A stretch of DNA of 64,000 nucleotides. Source: Gyromitra esculenta. Taxonomy: Eukaryota; Ascomycota; Pezizomycetes; Pezizales; Discinaceae. The notes below the pieces were generated by a model, which searched no databases, was not told the origin of the DNA, and was given only the letters and a program-made list of their open reading frames with translations. The translations under genes and the position numbers were made by a program. The stretch covers positions 806,001 to 870,000 of the forward strand of contig JBCAML010000006.1 of assembly GCA_038503075.1 (NCBI GenBank), in the 5' to 3' direction. This document shows positions 23,176-32,154 of the stretch, in pieces. The stretch's first letter is position 1; each line of letters begins with the position of its first letter.

Positions 23176-24008
23176 TTTCATGGATGGTTGTCGCGTTGTT
23201 TGGTTAGTGGCACGGTTGTTTGGTTGATTTGTTTTGCCGTTGTTTCGATATACTTCCCTTGGTTTCCTTTACAATGAGTCATAGGTTTGTCATCAGGGAG
23301 ATAGATTATGGGTATATAAGCGAAGGGATTCCCCCTCTTGTAGTACTTTTCCTTCTTCTTTCCTTAAGCAACGTCTTCTATAGTCACTCTTGTATTCTAC
23401 AATACAAAACCTCGGTTACACTTTGTAACTTCTCGCTGTCGCTGTCTTCGAATCCTCATCATTCGAAGAACTCGTAGAGCCTGTGGAATCTTCGCGTACA
23501 CTCTCGTCGTTAGTTTCTTGTTCAAGTAGCACTGCTTATCTCTCACGGTTTGATCTCTCGTTAAGCCCTTCAGTATCCCTGAAGGTGAGCAGTGCTACTT
23601 AAGCGAGAGGTCAAGCGACAAGAGTCACGATGTTTCTACAGGTCCTACGGAGGTCTAACTCAAGGCAAGTTAAGTATGGGAGTGTTCACAGCAACAGCGA
23701 CCGCGAGAGTTCTAAGGCAGAACCGAGATAGTATTAAAACAATATGGTAGAAGTAAAGTAAGAACGTTGCTTAAGGGAAGAAGAAGAAGAGAATAAAATG
23801 ACACAAAACCCATCCTTTAATACCCCGCTTTTTCCACGAGAAAACCAATACCCGAAGAGAACCGAAATACAATAACATTATCTTTTTTACCGCAACCCCT
23901 AAACCATAATAACCAACAAGTCAACACCTAACCCTATACCCAATTATCAATCCATGAAATTATCCCGGGGGATACCCGAGAGTTTGACAAGAATCTCGCT
24001 CCTTGGGA
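23176..24008 (+). mobile_element. Solo LTR, family B, inside B-outer 5' LTR
   Basis: Begins TTTCATGG, ends CTTGGGA (mutated from TTGAGA). Flanked by ATATG/ATACG. It is itself split by the family A LTR at 23541. Confidence 0.83.
23541..23959 (-). mobile_element. Solo LTR, family A, inverted
   Basis: On the plus strand it begins TCTCACGG and ends CCATGAAA, flanked by TTATC on both sides. It lies inside the family B solo LTR, right beside that LTR's U5 hairpin. This is the fifth nesting level. Confidence 0.88.
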
Positions 24009-24310
24009 ATACGTTTGTCATCAAAGAGATGGAATATGAGTATATAAGCGAAGGGTTTTCCCCTCTTGTTGTACTTTTCCTTCTTTTTTTAAGCAACATC
24101 TTCTATAGTTCACTCTTGTATTTCACAATACAAACCTCGGTTACACTCCATAACCTTCTGCTGCCGCCGTCCTCAAGTCCTTTTTACTTGAACCACTCGT
24201 ACAGCCTGTGGAATCCCGTATACACTCTCGCCGCTAAGTTTTCCATTTAAGTAGCACTGCTCATCTAGGGGGATACCTGAGAGCTTGACGGAAAACCTTG
24301 TCCCTTGAGA

Positions 24311-24321
24311 TTACGTTGCTT
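24311..24321 (+). promoter_or_regulatory. Primer-binding site of B-outer
   Basis: TTACGTTGCTT follows the 5' LTR directly. It contains the complement of AAGCAACGT, present in the LTRs at the predicted mRNA start. No TGG expected of a tRNA primer site is present. Confidence 0.7.
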
Positions 24322-24385
24322 CCTCATCCGCACCCTCTACCCTGCCTTTTTTCCCGCCTAGCAGAAAAAAGCAACCAACGCCATC

Positions 24386-26040
24386 ATGAGCAATCCCACC
24401 CCCGCCCCTTGGACCTTCCCCACCTTTGAGAATTTCCAAGCCGCCGCTAACGCCGACCTCGCCTCTGCTTATGAGGAAGTTCGTTCCCACTATCAACAGT
24501 GGATTGAAAACCTCACCTATGCTGACCTACAACTCGAAGAGGTCACCCAGGAGAGGAATAACATGACGGGGAGGTTTAACACTTGCCAATCCCAACTGCA
24601 AGCGGCCGAAGCAGAAGTCGTTCGCCTCCGCAACGTTCTCAAGGAGCGGGTTTCTTGTCAAGCTCTCGAGTATCCCTCGAGATGAGCAGTGCTACTTGAG
24701 TAGGAAACCAACAGCGAGAGTGTGTACGGAGATTCTACAGGCTCTACGAGGGGGTCAAGTTATGATGACTTGAGAACGGCGACAGCGGTGGGTTACGAGG
24801 TGTAACCGAGGATTGTATTGTGAAATACACGAGTAAACAATAGAAGACGTTGCTTAAGAAAAGAAGAAGAAAAAGCGCAACAAGAGGGGAATTCCCTTCG
24901 CTTATATATTGCATTCCAACCCTTCCGATGACAAAGCCCTGACTCATGATAACAGAAACCCAAAGAAACGGAAAGAAACATTAGTTTAACGCAACAACTA
25001 TCAACCCTTACACCTAACCGTCCGATAAAACATCCATCCATGAAAAACGTCGCCCCCCCTCCCCCACCACCCGCACCATCTCCACCAGCTCACACTCAAG
25101 AAGGCCACTCAGATAAAATGCCTGACCCAGATAAGTTCAACGGGTCTTGCGACAAACTCCCCGGCTTCGTTCTGCAACTCTGGTCAAAACTCTTGGTTAA
25201 CGCTGACCGCTTCTCCAGCAGCAATAACATGATATTGTATGCTATCAGCCGTCTCGAGGGGGCCGCCCTTGAACAAATCCGCCACTCTGTCCTCCCTGAT
25301 GGGACCACTACCTGGAATGATGCCGCCGAATTAATTGCAGCCTTGGAAACCGCTTTCGGTGACCCTGACCCTCTTGGTACCGCCCGCTGTGAACTACATC
25401 AACTCCGACAAGGAAAGCGAGATTTTTCTGCCTACCTTGCCGACTTCCAATGCATCATGGGGCGCCTGAACTATGACGAGTCTGTAAAAAATGATGCCCT
25501 GGAATACGGCATGTTGGACGAACTAAAGGAAGCAGTGGTAACCGTCGTCAATTTTCCCATCACCTTTACTTCCTTCTGCTCCTTCCTCCTTTGCTTAGAT
25601 AATTGCATTCGAGCAAGAAGAGAGGAAAAGAAAAACGCTGTCCGCAATACTATGGGACAATTTATCGCCCCTGCCGCCGCCCCCACTGCCTTCACCCCCA
25701 CCTCATCCTTTGCCTCCGGAGGGCTCGCCCCCATGGATCTCTCCTTCGGACGTACCTCCACTCCTCGCCCTGTCCTCGAACAACGCTATGTCCAGATAAA
25801 TGGAAGAAGAAAACTTTCCCCAGAGGAAAAAACATGGAGACAGACAAACAACTGCTGTTTGTTTTGCGCTGGGGAAGGACATTTCATCTCCAACTGCCCC
25901 TCCGCCTCTAAACGACTGGCCATGAGAGGAGCTGTTACCAGTGCCACCGCCGCCCCTCCTGCCCCTTCTGTGTTTCCTCCGCCTTTGCCACCACATTTTC
26001 CTGCCTTCGACGCAGCAGACTAAGTTGAGTCTTTAAACTA
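24386..26040 (+). pseudogene. gag of B-outer (interrupted, premature stop)
   Basis: Starts MSNPTPAPWTFPTFENF and is interrupted at 24637 by a solo LTR. Removing it joins RLRN to VAPPPPPP in frame. It contains the retrotransposon gag core (LPGFVLQLWSKLLVN to DELKEAV) and one CCHC zinc knuckle, C-x2-C-x4-H-x4-C, in CLFCAGEGHFISNC. A TAA at about 26021 ends it a few codons before the conserved gag stop TAG at 26039. Confidence 0.88.
24637..25045 (-). mobile_element. Solo LTR, family B, inverted, in gag
   Basis: Plus strand TCTCAAGG...CCATGAAA, flanked by AACGT on both sides. Its U5 hairpin has the variant stem TCTCGAG/CTCGAGA. Confidence 0.9.
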
Positions 26041-26076
26041 GTTCAACCAGAGTCGCCTTGTGACCCTGCTCTGGTT
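26032..26076 (+). promoter_or_regulatory. -1 frameshift signal of B-outer
   Basis: Slippery TTTAAAC (26032-26038), then TAG, a 6-base spacer and the stem AACCAGAG (26045-26052) / CTCTGGTT (26069-26076). The layout is that of A1 with a different but still paired stem. Confidence 0.8.
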
Positions 26077-26686
26077 CATTTTTCTTCTTTGTCTGCGTTT
26101 TCTATCTCTGGGTTTTCAGTGTCTGAAGCGTGTGTGGAGGATAAATTAGATGGGGAACATTTTGTAATTTCATGTAACCTTTCCCATCAAAATAAAAATA
26201 TAAAAACACACGCACTTCTAGACACTTCTCACGGTTGGATCCCTCATTAAGCCCTTCAGTATCCCTGAAGGTGAGCAGTGCTACTTAAACGAGGCATCAA
26301 CACGTTCGAAGAGTACAATGTTTTCTACAAGTTCTACAGTGTAGTCTATCTCAAGGCGAGATAAGTGCAGCAAGGGTTTGGAGGTAGAACCGAGATAGTA
26401 TTGAACGAATGCAGCAGAAGTAAAAAGAAAATGTTGCTTAAGGAGAGAAGAAGAAAACAAAGAACAATTAAAATCCGTCGCTTAAATACCCCGCTTTTCC
26501 ATACCAAGCCTAATACCCAATGACAACTGAAACACAAAGACTTTATCCAACAAACCTGAAATCCGTAACAACCATCTAACCGAACCCTAGCCCTATACCT
26601 AATCTTAATCCGTGAAAACACTGGAGCCTCAGGGTTCGCCTTCATTGATGAAAATTTTTTGTGTCACCATTCTTTGCCACTATTTC
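26060..26686 (+). pseudogene. Start of pol of B-outer (protease region)
   Basis: Continues after the frameshift site with VSEACVEDKLDGEHFVISCN and THALLDT. A solo family A LTR (26227-26617) sits exactly inside the aspartic protease motif; the frame resumes GASGFAFIDENF after it. A1 then interrupts at 26687. Confidence 0.85.
26227..26617 (-). mobile_element. Solo LTR, family A, inverted, in protease motif
   Basis: TCTCACGG...CCGTGAAA on the plus strand, flanked by ACACT. It separates the Asp-Thr codons from the Gly codon of the DTGA active site. Confidence 0.9.
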
Positions 26687-27088
26687 TTTCACGGATTAAG
26701 GATTGGTTATAGGGTTAGAGTTTGAGTATATGGTTGTTGTGTTTTTCGGTTGTAAGACAATGTTATTGTATTTCGGGTGTTATCGGTTATTGGGTTTTGT
26801 TGGGGAAAAGCGGGGTATTTAAGAGAAGGATTTCGCTTGTTTTTCGTGCTTTCTTTCTTCTTACAGCGCGTTCGTTTCACTTCTGCTGTATCTGTTATAA
26901 TTCCACTTCGATTCTATCTTAGAATCCTCGCTGCCGCTGTGAAACATCGCCGATACTTCGCCTTGAAGTATACCTTTCGTAGGACCTGTAGACTATACCG
27001 CACTCCTCGAACGTATTGGTTTCCCGCTTAAGTAGCACTGCTCACCTTCAGGGATACTGAAGGGCTTAACGAGAAGCCAACCGTGAGA
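26687..27088 (+). repeat. 5' LTR of A1
   Basis: Starts TTTCACGG, ends CCGTGAGA. TATTTAAG (26816-26823) is the likely core promoter. At 26861-26874 the sequence reads TTACAGCGCGTTCG where the 3' LTR has the longer block containing AAGCAACGTT, so the self-primer motif is missing in this copy. Confidence 0.93.
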
Positions 27089-27099
27089 TTACGTTGCTT
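27089..27099 (+). promoter_or_regulatory. Primer-binding site of A1
   Basis: TTACGTTGCTT immediately after the LTR. Its last nine bases are the complement of AAGCAACGT at 32323 in the 3' LTR R region. No tRNA-type TGG start. Identical sites flank A2 (41763-41773, minus) and A3 (48596-48606, minus). Confidence 0.75.
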
Positions 27100-27130
27100 G
27101 CTCATCTACACCTCCTACCGCTAACTCCTC

Positions 27131-28462
27131 ATGAGTTCCCCCGTTGACCCCTCCTCCAGCACAGAAGGAGCCGCCGTCGCAGCCTCAGGCTTCCCCACTA
27201 AGGAAGCCTTTGCCAAAGCTTACAGAGATGATCCAGTCGAGCTATACAATCAACTGCGAGAATTAAACCAGAGCCTGGAGGACCAAATAAGCATCCTTCA
27301 AGATAACGAGAAAGACGCTGAAGTAAAACTCAGCACTGCTCAAATTCAAACCGACAATGCCCTCCGACATGCCACACAACAGGATCAAAGGGTTACCGAA
27401 GCAGCCAGCCTTATCGCTAGACTGCGTCAGGAGCGAAACGAAGCCCGCGCAAACCTCTCAGTCCCCCCGGCCCCACCAAACCTCACCGCCACTCCCCCAC
27501 CACCGACATCTTCTATCCATCGCTCCGAACGTATGCCAGATCCAGAGAAATTCGACGGATCTAGAGTTAAACTCCCCGGCTTCATCCTCCAACTTCGTTC
27601 AAAACTCGCTGTTAACAGAGACCGATTCGCGGATGAGAATACCATGATTCTCTACACAATTAACCGCCTGGAAGGAGCGGCCCTAGAACAAGTTCGACAC
27701 ACAGTTCTTCCCTCTGGCCTCACCACCTGGACCAGTGCAGCCGCTCTCATTGCCGCGTTAGAAACTGCCTTTGGAGACCCCGATCCTACCGGTACCGCAC
27801 GAAGGGAACTCCACCAACTCCGTCAAGGAAAACGCGACTTCTCTGCTTACCTGGCTGATTTCCAACGCATCATGGGCCAACTCAACTTCGATGAAAATTC
27901 GAAGATGGACGCCTTGGAGCACGGAATGTCAGAAGAGTTGAAAGAAGCCATGGTATTTGCCACCGCCGTCCCCACTAACCTCGGAGAAATGATCACCACC
28001 CTCACCCGCCTGGACAATCGCATCCGAGCTCGAAAAGCTGAAAAACGAGGCAATACAAGAGACAATATGGGACAATTCAGCTCTCAAGCGATGACCCCCT
28101 TTGTCCCTGCCTCATCATTCGTACCAGGCGGCCTTGCCCCAATGGATCTTTCCTTCGGAAGAACCAGTAACCTGTCTCGCCCCCCGCAGGACCAACGTTA
28201 CACAATGGTAAATGGAAGGAGAAAGCTTTCGGAGGAAGAAAAACAGTGGCGCCGCTCCACTGGGAAGTGTATGTTCTGCGCCGCCCCCGACCACTCTTAC
28301 GCCAGCTGTCCCTCGGCCCCTAAGAAACCCACTATGAGAGGAGCTCTCACTGCACCACCCGCCAATAGAACACCTCCCGCCTCCGCTCTTCCACCACCAC
28401 CTCTCCCCCCCCAATTTTTTGCTTTAGAATCAGCAGACTCATCCAACGAGTCTTTAAACTAG
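27131..28462 (+). CDS. gag: Gag polyprotein of A1
   Basis: 443 residues; forms the virus-like particle and packages element RNA (family knowledge). An N-terminal coiled coil (LNQSLEDQISILQDNEKD and on) leads into a Pro-rich linker. The gag core domain spans about residues 135-290 (LPGFILQLRSKLAVNRDRF to ELKEAMVFA), and one CCHC zinc knuckle lies in CMFCAAPDHSYASC near residue 385. The tail is Pro-rich. The frame ends TCT TTA AAC TAG, which contains the slippery site used to reach pol. It is intact, unlike the gag of A2, A3 and B-outer. Confidence 0.94.
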   Translation: MSSPVDPSSSTEGAAVAASGFPTKEAFAKAYRDDPVELYNQLRELNQSLEDQISILQDNEKDAEVKLSTAQIQTDNALRHATQQDQRVTEAASLIARLRQERNEARANLSVPPAPPNLTATPPPPTSSIHRSERMPDPEKFDGSRVKLPGFILQLRSKLAVNRDRFADENTMILYTINRLEGAALEQVRHTVLPSGLTTWTSAAALIAALETAFGDPDPTGTARRELHQLRQGKRDFSAYLADFQRIMGQLNFDENSKMDALEHGMSEELKEAMVFATAVPTNLGEMITTLTRLDNRIRARKAEKRGNTRDNMGQFSSQAMTPFVPASSFVPGGLAPMDLSFGRTSNLSRPPQDQRYTMVNGRRKLSEEEKQWRRSTGKCMFCAAPDHSYASCPSAPKKPTMRGALTAPPANRTPPASALPPPPLPPQFFALESADSSNESLN

Positions 28463-28497
28463 TCCAACCAAGGCTGATCAGTGACCCTGCCTTGGTT
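28453..28497 (+). promoter_or_regulatory. -1 ribosomal frameshift signal (gag-pol of A1)
   Basis: Slippery heptamer T TTA AAC (28453-28459) lies in the gag frame directly before the TAG stop. After a 6-base spacer there is a 9-bp perfect stem, AACCAAGGC (28466-28474) / GCCTTGGTT (28489-28497), with a 14-base loop. Slipping back one base enters the pol frame, which is open from there on. Heptamer, spacer and pairing are kept in A2, A3 and B-outer with compensating changes. Confidence 0.88.
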
Positions 28498-31400
28498 CCC
28501 ATTTCTTTACCTTTGTCGGCATTTTCTATTTCAGGTTTCTCAGTATCGGATGTGTGCGTGGAAGATCAATTGGACGGGGAACATTTCGTTATAGCTTGTA
28601 ACATTTCCCATAATAATAAAACAATTAAAACTCACGCACTATTGGACACTGGAGCCTCAGGATTTGCCTTCATCGATAAAGACTTTGCGAGTCACCACTC
28701 CCTACCTCTCCTACCTTTAAAAAATCCCAGACAACTTGAAGTGATTGATGGCCGTCCAGTCTCATCGGGAGACATTACCCATATCGCCAACATCAACCTC
28801 TCGATTCAAGAACACCAGGAACAGGCCCCCTGCTTTGTTACTCGGCTGGGACATTACCCTCTCGTTCTTGGAATCCCATGGATGAACTACCACGATGTCC
28901 AACTCCACTTCGCCAAAAAACGCATTGAGTTTAACTCTAAACTCTGCAGAACCCATTGCGCACCACGCTCCCCTCCGGTATCTATCCCAGCCATTTCAAC
29001 ACCTCCTCGACTCAACATGTCTTTCATTGGTGCCGCTAGCTTCAGAACCCTCACCAGGAAACGAACATCACAAGCTTACGCTATGTCCCTTTATGAGATT
29101 AATAAAATCATAGACAAAACGACAACCAAAGAGGAATGGAAGTCTAGAATTCCAGAAGAGTATCACGACTTCCTTGATATGTTTGACAAAAGTAAAGCTC
29201 AAGGACTCCCTCCACGCCGTTCGTATGATCACAAGATACAACTAATAGAGGGAAAGGATGCCCCTTTCGGACCCCTCTACGGAATGTCCCGGGAAGAATT
29301 AATCGTTTTGAAGAAGTATATCGAAGATAACCTCGAAAAGGGATTTATTCGCGCTAGTTCCTCCCCTGCTGGATCCCCTGTCCTTTTCGTCAAGAAAGCT
29401 GATGGGTCCCTACGACTCTGTGTGGATTACCGTGGCCTTAATGCTATTACCGTTAAGGATCGCTATACTTCCCCTCTCATCCGTGAAACCCTAGACCGAC
29501 TTGCGAAGGCGCAATGGTATACTAAACTGGACCTTCGTGATGGATACCACCAAGTGCGCATTGCAGAGGGGGATGAATGGAAGACCGCTTTTCGCACGCG
29601 CTATGGCCTTTACGAGTACCAGGTTATGCCATTCGGCCTAACCAATGCCCCCGGAACTTTCCAACGATTCGTGAACGACTGCCTCACCGAATACCTAGAT
29701 ATTTTCTGTACGGCATACCTAGATGATATTCTCATCTACAGTGATACCTTCTCCGAACACCAAACCCATGTCCGGAAAGTCCTACAAACACTTAAGGACA
29801 ATAGCATCCTTCTAAAACCGGAGAAATGTGAATTCGAGGTACAAACGACCAAATACCTGGGCCTAATACTCACACCTGACGGCATTAAGATGGACGAAGA
29901 GAAACTCAAGGCTGTCAGAGAATGGGGAACACCAAAGAGTGTAAAAGATGTTCAGGCATTCCTAGGCTTCGCCAATTTTTATCGACGGTTCATCTTAGGA
30001 TTCTCCAAACTAGCTGCCCCTCTTACTGCGCTCACCAAGAAAGGCATCCTCTTTGAGTGGTCTGTCGAAGCTGACATAGCTTTCGAAAACCTCAAATACG
30101 CCTTCACCACCGCCCCGATTCTTATCCATTTTGATCCTGATAAGAAGATCATAGTGGAAACTGATGCCTCAGACTTTGTATCCGGAGGAGTACTGTCGCA
30201 GTACGACGATAATGGTGTCTTACACCCAGTGGCTTTCTTCTCAAAAAAACATTCCCCTGCGGAATGCAACTACGAGATCTACGATAAGGAACTGTTAGCC
30301 ATCATCCGCGTTTTCGAAGAATGGCGCCCTGAACTCGAGGGATCAAAGCACCCGATCGATGTAATTAGCGATCACAAAAATCTGGAATACTTCATGAGCA
30401 CGAAGCAACTCAACCGACGCCAAGCTAGATGGGCTGAATACCTATCACGTTTCGACTTTGTGATCACGTATCGACCAGGAAGCCAAGGGGGGAAACCCGA
30501 CGCTCTCACTAGGAGATCAGGAGACCTCCCCAAGGAAGGGGATGAAAGACTGGCACACCAGAGCCAAGTGGTGTTAAAGAAGGAAAATATAGATCCCAAG
30601 CTAAGTTTGTTATCGGCTTCTTTGTCAAATGAAGCCGCTGAACTGGATGCACCCCTAGGAAAACTCTTTCTGGAAGGATATACCGCTGATAAATTTCCCG
30701 AAAAAATACTTCTAGCCCTCAAGAATAAAGAGCAACAATCAAAGGAAATAACCCTTAGTGAGTGTACGGAGGAAAACAATAAACTCTATTACCGAGGAAA
30801 CCTTTATGTGCCGGACTTCGACCCCCTTCGCTTGGAACTTATCAAAAGACATCACGACACCCCCGTGGCGGGGCACCCAGGACGAGATAAAACCTTCGAG
30901 CTTATAAGTAGAAGTTTTTACTGGCCAAAGATGAGAGAGTCGATCGGCCGCTATGTACGCAACTGCCATATCTGTCAAAAGGCTAAGCCGGTTACCCAAC
31001 GTACACAAGGTGTTCTCCGTCCTCTACCCATCCCTAATCGCCCATGGCAGGAAGTTTCTATGGATTTTGTTACAGGCCTCCCAGAATCCGATGGTTATGA
31101 TGCAATCATGGTAGTAGTAGATCGCTTATCAAAAATGCGCCACTTGATACCCTGCAATACTACGGTCAATTCCAGGGAAGTAGCTAATCTATATCTCCAC
31201 CACGTCTGGAAACTCCACGGGTTGCCTACACATGTTACATCGGACCGAGGTACTCAGTTTACCGCCCACTTTTGGAAGGAACTTTGCCAACATTTGGGAA
31301 TTCAATCTCGAATGTCCACTGCGTTTCACCCTGAAACCGATGGACAGACAGAGCGACTTAACGCCGTTATGGAGCAATACCTACGCTCCTATGTGTCCTA

Positions 31401-32154
31401 CCAACAGGAAGACTGGAGCAAGTGGCTACCGATGGCTGAATTCTCTGCTAACAATCAAGAGTCAGCCAGTACTAAAGCCTCCCCTTTCTTTGCAAATTAC
31501 GGCTACCACCCACGTTTCGATACCTCCATGGTTCCTGTGAAAGCTTCTCCCCAGAGCCTCGATGCGGCCTCCTTTGCTCAGACCATGCAAGACTTATATG
31601 ACTACTTAAGAACGCAAATAAGGACGGCACAAGATGTTCAGGAAACTGCTACCAATAAGCATCGTACGCCAGCCCCTTCCTATCAAGTCGATGATCAGGT
31701 CTTTGTTTCAATGAAAAACATTAGGACAATACGCAATGCTCGAAAATTGGACTGGAAGTGGATGGGACCTTATCCCATTAAAAAGATAATATCCCCTTTC
31801 GCCTACGAGATAGATCTTCCCGTTTCAGTTAAATACCATCCCGTCTTTCACGTTTCTTTGTTGAAACCCGCTGCCAACGATCCTCTCCCTGGACAAGTAG
31901 TACCCCCTCCATCACCAGTCGTGGTTAATGAACAGGAGGAATATTTTATCGAAAAAATCCTCGAACAGCGAACATACCGTGGACAACAACAATACCTCGT
32001 CGAATGGACTGGCTATGCACATCCCACCTGGGAACCCGTGGAAGATCTCCTGGAAACGGCTGCCCTCGATGTATTTCTCTCCACGACGATGGCCGATATT
32101 CCTAAAGTTCGCAGGAGCTCACGCTTGAAACGGGGGGCTACTTTCACGGATTAA
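28459..32154 (+). CDS. pol: Pol polyprotein of A1 (protease, RT, RNase H, integrase, chromodomain)
   Basis: About 1230 residues, open from the frameshift site; the frame has no ATG near its start (28492 is TTG), so it is reached by frameshifting. Order: aspartic protease (HALLDTGASG, ~28640), reverse transcriptase with YLDD (~29715), RNase H (ETDASDF ~30165; SDHKNLEYF ~30370), then integrase with an HHCC zinc finger (HH, GH, then NCHICQ; 30850-30980). The DDE core follows: MDFVTG (~31060), TSDRGTQF (~31235) and GQTERLN (~31345). A C-terminal chromodomain (EEYFIEKILEQR to WTGYAHPTWEPVEDL, ~31935-32060) marks it as a chromovirus. The last codons cross the purine tract and end inside the 3' LTR (stop at 32152-32154). 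All catalytic residues are present. Confidence 0.95.
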   Translation, partial: LVQPRLISDPALVPISLPLSAFSISGFSVSDVCVEDQLDGEHFVIACNISHNNKTIKTHALLDTGASGFAFIDKDFASHHSLPLLPLKNPRQLEVIDGRPVSSGDITHIANINLSIQEHQEQAPCFVTRLGHYPLVLGIPWMNYHDVQLHFAKKRIEFNSKLCRTHCAPRSPPVSIPAISTPPRLNMSFIGAASFRTLTRKRTSQAYAMSLYEINKIIDKTTTKEEWKSRIPEEYHDFLDMFDKSKAQGLPPRRSYDHKIQLIEGKDAPFGPLYGMSREELIVLKKYIEDNLEKGFIRASSSPAGSPVLFVKKADGSLRLCVDYRGLNAITVKDRYTSPLIRETLDRLAKAQWYTKLDLRDGYHQVRIAEGDEWKTAFRTRYGLYEYQVMPFGLTNAPGTFQRFVNDCLTEYLDIFCTAYLDDILIYSDTFSEHQTHVRKVLQTLKDNSILLKPEKCEFEVQTTKYLGLILTPDGIKMDEEKLKAVREWGTPKSVKDVQAFLGFANFYRRFILGFSKLAAPLTALTKKGILFEWSVEADIAFENLKYAFTTAPILIHFDPDKKIIVETDASDFVSGGVLSQYDDNGVLHPVAFFSKKHSPAECNYEIYDKELLAIIRVFEEWRPELEGSKHPIDVISDHKNLEYFMSTKQLNRRQARWAEYLSRFDFVITYRPGSQGGKPDALTRRSGDLPKEGDERLAHQSQVVLKKENIDPKLSLLSASLSNEAAELDAPLGKLFLEGYTADKFPEKILLALKNKEQQSKEITLSECTEENNKLYYRGNLYVPDFDPLRLELIKRHHDTPVAGHPGRDKTFELISRSFYWPKMRESIGRYVRNCHICQKAKPVTQRTQGVLRPLPIPNRPWQEVSMDFVTGLPESDGYDAIMVVVDRLSKMRHLIPCNTTVNSREVANLYLHHVWKLHGLPTHVTSDRGTQFTAHFWKELCQHLGIQSRMSTAFHPETDGQTERLNAVMEQYLRSYVSYQQEDWSKWLPMAEFSANNQESASTKASPFFANYGYHPRFDTSMVPVKASPQSLDAASFAQTMQDLYDYLRTQIRTAQDVQETATNKHRTPAPSYQVDDQVFVSMKNIRTIRNARKLDWKWMGPYPIKKIISPFAYEIDLPVSVKYHPVFHVSLLKPAANDPLPGQVVPPPSPVVVNEQEEYFIEKILEQRTYRGQQQYLVEWTGYAHPTWEPVEDLLETAALDVFLSTTMADIPKVRRSSRLKRGATFTD
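32127..32141 (+). promoter_or_regulatory. Polypurine tract of A1
   Basis: GAAACGGGGGG followed by CTAC and then the 3' LTR. It is the expected plus-strand primer and is also read as pol codons. A2 has GAAGGGGGGAG at the same place. Confidence 0.75.

Larger units (their letters stand above)
23066..24310 (+). repeat. 5' LTR of B-outer (interrupted)
   Basis: Parts 23066-23175 and 24014-24310, split by another family B LTR. It shows TATATAAG near 24,040 and a near-match to the self-primer (AAGCAACAT, 24092-24100), and ends CCCTTGAGA. Confidence 0.88.

Noticed and set aside
23954..24250. Repeated small open frames with hydrophobic Phe/Leu/Ser text in many places (22,800-54,000)
   Set aside because: They are translations of the LTR pyrimidine-rich part around TATATAAG and recur in every LTR copy; not genes.
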